Origin: Nematocida parisii ERTm1
Taxonomy: Eukaryota; Microsporidia
Assembly (NCBI RefSeq): GCF_000250985.1
Contig: NW_013524650.1
Coordinates: 325,906 to 389,905 of the forward strand
Length of the DNA stretch: 64,000 nucleotides
Reading direction: 5' to 3'
Made by a program: the position numbers and the translations under genes. Shown one piece after another: positions 57,250-64,000 of the stretch (positions are counted from its first letter, which is position 1; every line of letters starts with the position of its first letter). The notes beneath the pieces are model-generated. The model ran no database searches. It was not told the origin of the DNA and worked only from the letters and a program-made list of their open reading frames with translations.

Positions 57250-58809
57250 ATGTCATATTCGCATAATACACCCGTGCTCATTCTTAAGGAAGAGACAGAC
57301 ACTCGATTTGGTAAAAATCAGATAATAAGAAACATAGAAATGTGCGAAAAGATCGCAGATATTCTTAAAACAACATTGGGACCTAATGGATTAGATAAAA
57401 TGTTTTTTAACGGAAAAACCATGCTTATTACAAATGATGGTGCCACTATAATGAAGAGTCTAGAAATAGTAGATCCTGCTGCACAGGTTTTATTGAATGT
57501 TTCTGAGTCACAGGACAGGGACATAGGAGATGGCACAACTAGTGTAGTAATATTTTCATCTGCAATACTTAAAAAGCTCAAACCATTAGTGAAAGAAGGC
57601 ACTTGTATATCTTTAATAACGAAAGAGCTAAGCAGGCTTAGTGCTGTTATATCTTCTATGTCAAAGGAGTTATTAGTTGATTTTGGGAGTGATTCGTTAC
57701 AGATGCTAGCTGAGACAAGCTTAAACTCAAAAATACTCAGCAACCACAAGAGACACTTCAGTGATTTAGTAATGAAAACACTTAACACAGAGGACAAAGA
57801 TATTTCCGTAAAGAAAGTAAGTGGTGGGTCGATTGAAAGCAGTTTTATAATCGATGGTGTAGCATTTGAGAAGTGCTTTACGTATGCTGGGTATGAGCAG
57901 CAGCCAAAGAGAATTGTAAATCCAAAAATAGCTGTTATGAAAATAGAACTAGAGTGGAAGAGTGAAATTGAAAACAGCGAAATGCGAATTTCAGGCGCCT
58001 CAGAGTATTCCAAGGTTGTATCAACAGAGTGGAAACTAATCACCGACAGACTAGATAAAATTATACAGTCTGGTGCTAATGTAGTTTTAAGCACGCTCTC
58101 CATTGGTGACTATGCCACTCAGTACTTTGCAAAGTATGGAGTATTCTCTGCTGGTAGAGTGCCAGAGAATGAAATTGACAGAATAACACACGCATTCGGT
58201 GGGAGAGTTGTAAGCACAGTTTCTCTTATAAATGAAAAGTCTCTTGCACATTGTGCTTTATTCGAAGAGAAAGAGATTGGAAGAACAAGATACAATATGT
58301 TCTACAACAGTGATAATCATGCAAGAACATCCAGTGCCACAACAATTATACTAAGGGGCCCAGGGGCTGAAATACTAGCAGAAGTTGAGAGAAGTCTCCA
58401 TGACTCCATGGCAGTCACCAGGAGAACAGTTGCAACCAAAGAAATTGTGGCAGGAGGCGGTGCATACGAAATGGAAATAAGCAGAAGATTAAGAAAACTA
58501 GCAAGTGAGTGCAGTACAACCGAAAGGTTTGTTATTAAAGCAGTTTCTGAAGCATTTGAAGCAATTCCCTTCCAGTTAGCTAAGAATTTTGGTCATGATG
58601 CAATTAAAACCGTACAGATGCTAAGAAAAGCCCATGGAGATGGTCTTGTTAATTACGGTGTCAGTGAAAGTGGTGTAGATGATTCTCTCGCATCGTATGT
58701 AATTGAACCATTAGAGGTGAAAAAGCACATGGGCCATGCAGCTATCAGTGCAGCAATAGCCATACTCTCAATAGATGCAACTATTGTCTCAGGGAGTAAG
58801 CAGCAATAA
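57250..58809 (+). CDS. CCT7: T-complex chaperonin subunit CCT eta
   Basis: The 519-residue protein is a group II chaperonin subunit: TTLGPNGLDK (41-50), NDGAT (62-66), GDGTTS (93-98) and VAGGGAYEMEISRRL near 397-411. VLILKEETDTRFGKNQI at the start, FTYAGYEQQPKRIVNPKIA, SGANVVLS, IGDYATQYFA and AGRVPENEIDR are characteristic of CCT7. The eight-subunit ring folds actin, tubulin and other proteins with ATP. The ATG at 57214 is in frame, but the added 12 residues are Phe-rich, while the ATG at 57250 has AAATTTT directly upstream and matches the family start. Confidence 0.95.
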   Translation: MSYSHNTPVLILKEETDTRFGKNQIIRNIEMCEKIADILKTTLGPNGLDKMFFNGKTMLITNDGATIMKSLEIVDPAAQVLLNVSESQDRDIGDGTTSVVIFSSAILKKLKPLVKEGTCISLITKELSRLSAVISSMSKELLVDFGSDSLQMLAETSLNSKILSNHKRHFSDLVMKTLNTEDKDISVKKVSGGSIESSFIIDGVAFEKCFTYAGYEQQPKRIVNPKIAVMKIELEWKSEIENSEMRISGASEYSKVVSTEWKLITDRLDKIIQSGANVVLSTLSIGDYATQYFAKYGVFSAGRVPENEIDRITHAFGGRVVSTVSLINEKSLAHCALFEEKEIGRTRYNMFYNSDNHARTSSATTIILRGPGAEILAEVERSLHDSMAVTRRTVATKEIVAGGGAYEMEISRRLRKLASECSTTERFVIKAVSEAFEAIPFQLAKNFGHDAIKTVQMLRKAHGDGLVNYGVSESGVDDSLASYVIEPLEVKKHMGHAAISAAIAILSIDATIVSGSKQQ

Positions 58810-58945
58810 ATTATTTTAATTATTCCATAGAATACTCATTCCATATTTTCATTATTTCATTGTCAAACTCTTCAGTTATATTTTTATATGTGAATACTTC
58901 TATAATTTTGTAATTTTATTAATTTCAGTGTACTTTACAGAATAC

Positions 58946-60415
58946 TTATACATTATCAGTTATATTACTAATAATATCACCAGAGCTATCCAAAACCAAT
59001 AAAGGCACACTTATGTATATAATATGCATTATGCCCAAGCATATCACAAGTACACTTAATAACTTACATAATTTACCACGTACTCCCTTATTATTTAAAA
59101 AGCACAATCCTCTCGCTTCACTTATTTCCATTAACACAGGAATACACACACCAAATGCCAATGAGAATATAATCCCAAATGATTTAATTATACTAATAAA
59201 TCCACTATTATACGTAATAATACTAATAATAACAAATATACCAGATATACACGTACTTATTAATATATCCATTACTGTCGAAAAATCCACATCAAAATAA
59301 GGTATAATATACGTATCCGTAAATTCTGATACACTTAAAGATATCTCAGGTATGATTAATTCTTTGACTCTTTTTATATGATTAAGTACATTATTTATCT
59401 GTAAAAATATCCAAATAAATTCAAATACCGTTATTATTAATAAAATAATCTTTATACCAAAACAATTACCCGAATATTCCGATAACCTCAATTTCTTAGT
59501 GAATACTTCACTTACCCCATACATAAAATTCCCATTTATACCTTTATATGTACTATACTCATATAACACATACTCTAACATACCAATTATACCGTACAGT
59601 ATACTAACACCAATACTTATACATAATTCAGTATACTTTATATTTATATCTGATTCTGTATATATATTATTATGTATAACAGGAATACTAAACATACAAA
59701 TACTTATCCCATTAATAAATTCAGACATCCAACTATTCTGTATATTATTATACCGCACACTGGCAAATATCCAATTCTTATCTATAATCATTAAGTATAC
59801 TATAATACATAATAATAACATAATATATACAGATAGGTATATACTGCATACAGTATTAGTATTATTTAATTTGGGGTTATATCGGGTTATACCTATAATT
59901 ATTATTATACTAATTATAACAGAAGTAATCGTATAATAAAATAAATTTAATTCTGTTGTACTTCTTATTATTATAGTTATAATAGAAAACAAATCTATTC
60001 CTATGTGGATGGTAAATATACTAGAATATATTACACATTGTAGTATATATAATGTCATATATACATATAGTATAATAGGATTATTAATTTTTAATAATTT
60101 TTCAGTATAGGATATGTACTTATTACTTATTACACTATGTGTATTTAATACAGTACTGTACTGATATAGTACTGTATAACACTGTATAAGAGTATACACA
60201 AATATAACAATAAAATATGAATATATATTACCATTAGAGAATATTAAGTACATATAAAGAAATCCTCCATTCTGGATAAGTCTTCCTGTTGTATTTATAA
60301 ATATGTTTAATTTAGGGTTACTCGGGTTATTATGCGTATTATTTGTTACTGTATTAGTAATAAGTTCTCTTTCTTCTGATATATTTGTACTTTTTTGATT
60401 TACTTCTGTGCTCAT
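58946..60415 (-). CDS. Polytopic membrane transporter-like protein, possibly AAAP amino-acid permease
   Basis: The 489-residue protein has about eleven hydrophobic segments after a polar 35-residue N-terminus. The pattern GGFLYMYLIFSNG near the first segment, a QYSTVLNTHSVISN-type loop after the second, and a FSIPVIHNNIYTES segment in the middle resemble the amino acid/auxin permease fold used by microsporidia to import host amino acids. Long hydrophilic loops are few. Ile and Tyr are very abundant because of AT-rich codons. The family is a suggestion only; being a multi-pass transporter is likely. Variants of the dispersed word occur in the gene near 59880 and 60331. Confidence 0.55.
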   Translation of the reverse strand: MSTEVNQKSTNISEERELITNTVTNNTHNNPSNPKLNIFINTTGRLIQNGGFLYMYLIFSNGNIYSYFIVIFVYTLIQCYTVLYQYSTVLNTHSVISNKYISYTEKLLKINNPIILYVYMTLYILQCVIYSSIFTIHIGIDLFSIITIIIRSTTELNLFYYTITSVIISIIIIIGITRYNPKLNNTNTVCSIYLSVYIMLLLCIIVYLMIIDKNWIFASVRYNNIQNSWMSEFINGISICMFSIPVIHNNIYTESDINIKYTELCISIGVSILYGIIGMLEYVLYEYSTYKGINGNFMYGVSEVFTKKLRLSEYSGNCFGIKIILLIITVFEFIWIFLQINNVLNHIKRVKELIIPEISLSVSEFTDTYIIPYFDVDFSTVMDILISTCISGIFVIISIITYNSGFISIIKSFGIIFSLAFGVCIPVLMEISEARGLCFLNNKGVRGKLCKLLSVLVICLGIMHIIYISVPLLVLDSSGDIISNITDNV

Positions 60416-60528
60416 AATATATTACATATTCTATTATATATTATATAAACTATTTTTGATTATTTATATAATATTAGGATAGAAGAGATAAAGAATTATT
60501 TATTATGTCTAAAAAATAGTATAACCCG

Positions 60529-60869
60529 TGACATACTCACAAGAAGTAACGCCACCGCCGCCCTGCTACGTAGCCAAGAGAGAGAAGAGAGTGAAAGGGA
60601 AGAGCTCTTTATTGTCTTTAGAAAGCGGCCCAAGCCTGCGCGGACACGGAGCCTCGGGCGCAGTTGCGTTAGGCCTGGCACTGAAGTTAAGCCGTCGATG
60701 CTTCCCTGAGTCTCCCCCTAAATTGGGGGAAGAGCTCCGGTTAAATAGTCGGAAGTTGATATACTGATTCAGAGATCCCGGCCTTTGCTTTGGCGGGATC
60801 ACCGCGCGAGCTGGCGCGCAGACGGATCGCCCTCGGGGGCTCCCGCCCGAGTGGTGGTGTCACCACAAT
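60529..60869 (+). ncRNA. Structured 341-nt element, copy 2 (unidentified RNA)
   Basis: The GC-rich counterpart of 24528-24868, the same length, and a marked GC island in AT-rich surroundings. It contains clear hairpins: CTGCGC with GCGCAG, CCCCC with GGGGG around TAAATT (near 60714-60729), GATCCCG with CGGGATC (near 60773-60799), GCGCG with CGCGC, CTCGGG with CCCGAG, and terminal GTGGTG with CACCAC. Short frames through it differ between copies and are not conserved. AACCCG precedes it. Likely a functional RNA gene, a structured repeat or part of an unrecognised larger RNA. Confidence 0.6.
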
Positions 60870-61594
60870 ACCCATTTCGGGGGAAATCAATATAAATTTT
60901 TTTCAGACAAATTAATTTTAGGACTCCTATATTTTAAGGAAATATTTTAACCCCAGCAGAATGTAATTAATAAGAAGTATACCAAATTCAGACTTAGCTT
61001 CAGCTTTTTTTATTATTCTTGCCATATAAAATTTTAAACATTTACATATTATAGCACTAGATGACTTCGAATAGCTAAGTGCGTGGTACCCACACTAGAT
61101 ATAGTTCATCATATAATATAAGCCATTAGTTGATTCTTTAAAAGGCACATTAAGACACTTTAATGAGATTTGAATACGCCTTTATATACCGCATATTCAA
61201 TTTAATTCATATCAACTTGTTTATGTAATCATTCAGATAACTTTTGTATTACTATATTTGTACTAGTCTTGTCATACAGCATAAACTAGTATTGTTTTGT
61301 CTCTATTTGCCTCTTAGAATCTTGGGCTGCTCCTTTTATTCTTACTGTCATACGTCTTTTTTATCTTTTTCACCCTATTTTGTCATCTATTAACCACTTA
61401 TAGCCCGAATATCTTAGAGATAGCCCCTGTAATATAAATATAAGCTTATTAAAATTTGATTTATTTATTCTTTATAAAAATATAATTTTAGATTCCTTGT
61501 AATATAAATGTATCATATGATTATATTTGATTCAATAGCTGTTTAATTAAATCAAAAATTTAAAGTATAAATATAACTCAAAAACAAAAATTAT
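60870..61594. other. AT-rich intergenic
   Basis: About 725 bp after the structured element with no supported gene; some CCCGAATATC-like sequence near 61404. The next ATG is preceded by A-rich sequence. Confidence 0.4.
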
Positions 61595-63925
61595 ATGTAC
61601 TTTAGATACTGTCTAGTGTTATTATACATAACAAATATAAAAGCAAGAATGGTGTGGAAAGATGTAAAAGAATTTAAAAAAATTGTTGTTGGTTCATATA
61701 AAGATGTGGATAGAATGGTATCTCCACAGAGCTCTTTGCATCCTACAAACTTATATATCAATAGTAAACGTGGTGAAATATATAACCTAAGCGAGTTTGG
61801 TTGTCAAGTAGAGATGAAATATAAAATGGAAGTTACAGCTAGTGAATCTGGCAATAATGTCTATAAATGCAGTAAAACAACTGATAAGAATGGCATTCGT
61901 AGTTTAGAAAATAACCAACCTTGCTCTTCAGATATATATTTGAAATTTTATAGGTGTTTAATTGAGATGTTTCCTACAGTGGATGGAAGAGCAACAATTT
62001 ATTCAGAAGAAAAATATTCATTTTTAGCTTTTCTTAATAATATTCCAGAGAAAAAAGACAGGCTGAGACTGCTTGCTTCTTTGTTTTTACTTTCTAAGGG
62101 AGTGGGTATTTCTTTAGAAATAAAAACAAATGAAGCTAAACATGACGTGCTTGTTCTTAAAACATCTAGATATAGCACTGAGAATTACTTTAGTACTGAA
62201 TTGAAGCTAGGAAATAGAATTTACAAAAATAAAATGGATGAAAATGAACCATGCTTGCTAGATGATAAATATTATTACACGCAAACTGAAAATATAGTTG
62301 ATTTCTATAAAGAAGCTAAAGATAAACAATTAGAAAATATATCCAATCCTATTACTGATTTAAAGGTTACACATACTATAGGTATGTCCAACGCGCTTAT
62401 ACAAACATATATATTTGAGTATATATCCAGTAAAGAAGATATGAAAGCATATCTTATAGAAACATTTAATATACTAAAAGAAAATGTTGAAGCAATAGAA
62501 AGAAAAGAATATTTAAATTCTGCAGAAACGATCGCTATAACTGTTTTTAAAGATATATTCTGTCGTATAGATAAAGAATTGTTAGATATAGAAGCAGAAA
62601 TCATTAAAACTATAGAAAGTACTAATAATTGTGTGAGTGAATATGTGTTTATTCCCTTTCATAGAGAACTATCCATGCCAGATATTCTACGTACTTGCTA
62701 CAAAAATAATGAATTGTCTCTAACTGGCATGGCTTCTAGTTCTAGGAATACATCCAACCCATCCATGCATTTCTCTCCTACTAACCTAGAATATCTTTCT
62801 GGTTTAGAAAAGCTTACTATTGGGACAGAAACTAGCATACTTACTCTACTTTGCTGCTGCTTCTATAACAGCACAGATATGGAGTACACTCTTAAAAGAA
62901 TTGAAAATTCTCCCGTAGAATTAAAGCAGTTCTTTACTAAATACAGAGACCTATTTGACACAGAAGATTTAAGTGTTCACTATGATTGGTATAAATTGTT
63001 TAATACTTTGACACATAAGAATTCATCAAATTCTAGCCTTAAACCTCAGTATTGTAATGGAGGCTTGCTAAGCATGCTTTCTATTATTTTAGACATAACT
63101 AATATGTTTGAAGTCATAAAGGAAGAACTAAATGAGCTTATTAAAAAAGTAAGAGAAGAAAAAAACTTAAGCTCAAAGCTGATGGCGGATACTAATAATT
63201 TAGTTAATAAAATATTGGCCTTGCTTTCATTCAATAAAAAAATGGAAGTATCGACAGACACAGATCTTAGAATAGGCACACTTAAAAACCATGAATCTGA
63301 TATATTTGGGAAATTGCATATAAGCATCTCCACTACTCCTTCAATTGTGAGAGAATTAACTATTAATTTTAATTTTGATAAAATAACTGCTGAATATATG
63401 GATATGTCATCTAACCACGATTATTTGGTAAAAAAGTGTATTAATTCGATGTGTAATCCAGAAATGAAATGCAAATTGCATCCTGCTGCCACCAATTTAA
63501 GTGAAATTTTTAGTTTCATTATATACAAAGCGGATAAATTAAAGAGTACGCTATGTGGAAAGGAAACTCTATACTCTATTATATCTTTTAATTTTGCTCT
63601 AATTAAGCTTAAACAATTCGATCTATATTATCTATTTTCATGCGGAAGAATTATATATACATCCGATAAAAAGCAGATAGTAAAATGTATCTCGTCAGTT
63701 GATTATAATAATAGTGATAGAAATAACTATTTCATTGGTAGAAATGTTATTGTTAATATTGTAGGAAGTATGATAAATTTCAAAACAAGCGCAATAGATA
63801 AAGTAATTTATGCTATTGCTTCTGATTTGGGGGTTGACTGCTTTAATGATAATATAATAATGGATGAAAAAGTTTATTCGAAATTAAAGCCTGCTACTAG
63901 ATTTGTGATGCCAAAATTAGATTGA
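61595..63925 (+). CDS. Secreted-type family protein (776 aa), paralogue of the 14.4-kb gene
   Basis: Signal peptide at residues 1-18 (MYFRYCLVLLYITNIKAR). Shared blocks with the 899-aa protein at 14397-17096 include SSLHPTNLYINSK (about 46-58), KFYRCLIEMFPTVDG (117-131), RLRLLASLFLLSKGVGISLEI (156-176), LIQTYIFEY (268-276) and a TETSILTLLCCC segment near 425. The match in order and spacing shows a common ancestor despite low identity. It probably is a secreted or surface protein of an expanded microsporidian family; function is unknown. The TGA stop at 63923 is followed in frame by 20 acidic codons and a TAA, discussed as a finding. Confidence 0.75.
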   Translation: MYFRYCLVLLYITNIKARMVWKDVKEFKKIVVGSYKDVDRMVSPQSSLHPTNLYINSKRGEIYNLSEFGCQVEMKYKMEVTASESGNNVYKCSKTTDKNGIRSLENNQPCSSDIYLKFYRCLIEMFPTVDGRATIYSEEKYSFLAFLNNIPEKKDRLRLLASLFLLSKGVGISLEIKTNEAKHDVLVLKTSRYSTENYFSTELKLGNRIYKNKMDENEPCLLDDKYYYTQTENIVDFYKEAKDKQLENISNPITDLKVTHTIGMSNALIQTYIFEYISSKEDMKAYLIETFNILKENVEAIERKEYLNSAETIAITVFKDIFCRIDKELLDIEAEIIKTIESTNNCVSEYVFIPFHRELSMPDILRTCYKNNELSLTGMASSSRNTSNPSMHFSPTNLEYLSGLEKLTIGTETSILTLLCCCFYNSTDMEYTLKRIENSPVELKQFFTKYRDLFDTEDLSVHYDWYKLFNTLTHKNSSNSSLKPQYCNGGLLSMLSIILDITNMFEVIKEELNELIKKVREEKNLSSKLMADTNNLVNKILALLSFNKKMEVSTDTDLRIGTLKNHESDIFGKLHISISTTPSIVRELTINFNFDKITAEYMDMSSNHDYLVKKCINSMCNPEMKCKLHPAATNLSEIFSFIIYKADKLKSTLCGKETLYSIISFNFALIKLKQFDLYYLFSCGRIIYTSDKKQIVKCISSVDYNNSDRNNYFIGRNVIVNIVGSMINFKTSAIDKVIYAIASDLGVDCFNDNIIMDEKVYSKLKPATRFVMPKLD

Positions 63926-64000
63926 GATGATAATTTAGATAAAGAAGCAGATGATGATTCTGATAATTCGGGTTATTCATATGAATAAGTAGGCTATACT
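63926..64000 (+). other. In-frame acidic extension after the stop of the 776-aa gene
   Basis: After TGA the same frame reads DDNLDKEADDDSDNSGYSYE and then TAA at about 63986-63988. It includes one TTCGGGTT word (about 63967-63974). This could be a former C-terminus, a read-through tail or chance. The window ends shortly after. Confidence 0.4.

Noticed and set aside
60528-60802. Short frames through structured copy 2 and the matching frame near 24521-24742
   Set aside because: Although both copies have an open frame of similar size, the changes keep base pairing rather than amino acids, and the start contexts are poor.
1-64000. CRISPR arrays, integrated viruses and transposons
   Set aside because: No repeat-spacer arrays, reverse transcriptase, integrase, transposase or capsid-like frames were seen; the repeats present are minisatellites and a gene duplication.

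Overview
The window looks like a draft contig from a microsporidian, most likely Nematocida-like. The coding density is high in an AT-rich background, and I see no convincing introns. The core proteins are short forms of eukaryotic ones: eRF3, kinesin-14, Sec12-type propeller, SM protein, CCT eta, uS12, cap methyltransferase, Rpn10, Rho GTPase, ADF/cofilin and pyrophosphatase. Many start codons have an AAATTT box within about 20 nt upstream, a signal known from microsporidia. The rest of the coding space is taken by large secreted or membrane proteins without recognisable domains, as in the lineage-expanded families described from Nematocida. The genus is an inference; the phylum is fairly safe.

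Layout. 1-6.1 kb: partial eRF3, a small ORF, an ABCG half-transporter, two unknown proteins and a membrane protein. 6.1-7.8 kb: a non-coding stretch with an 11-mer minisatellite and a GC-richer block that may be an RNA gene. 7.8-14.4 kb: unknown and membrane proteins, a second minisatellite interrupted by a 262-nt assembly gap, a UbiB/COQ8-family kinase-like gene and a third low-complexity tract. 14.4-24.2 kb: a large secreted-family protein, tRNA-Asp, Sec12-like, tRNA-Leu, KH protein, Vps45-like protein, an ALG13-like glycosyltransferase and a membrane protein. 24.5 kb: first copy of a 341-nt structured element. 25.4-50.5 kb: accessory region with very large secreted or membrane proteins. It includes a tandem near-identical gene pair with a 20-nt gap between the copies, a kinesin-14 preceded by tRNA-Arg, and a 9.7-kb chain of frame-shifted ORFs with LRR-like sequence and two halves of a RING finger. 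50.8-58.8 kb: conserved housekeeping block. 58.9-64 kb: a polytopic transporter-like protein, the second copy of the 341-nt element and a paralogue of the 14.4-17.1 kb protein.

The housekeeping genes cover translation (eRF3, uS12, three tRNAs), mRNA capping, protein folding and degradation, vesicle traffic (Sec12, Vps45) and actin/microtubule control (Rho, cofilin, kinesin-14). The most novel items are: the paired 341-nt element with compensatory base changes between copies; a dispersed AACCCGAA word, far more frequent than composition predicts; the broken giant LRR/RING gene; and an in-frame acidic extension behind the stop of the last gene. Starts were moved to the first plausible ATG where the longest frame began at TTG or GTG or ran into a tRNA.
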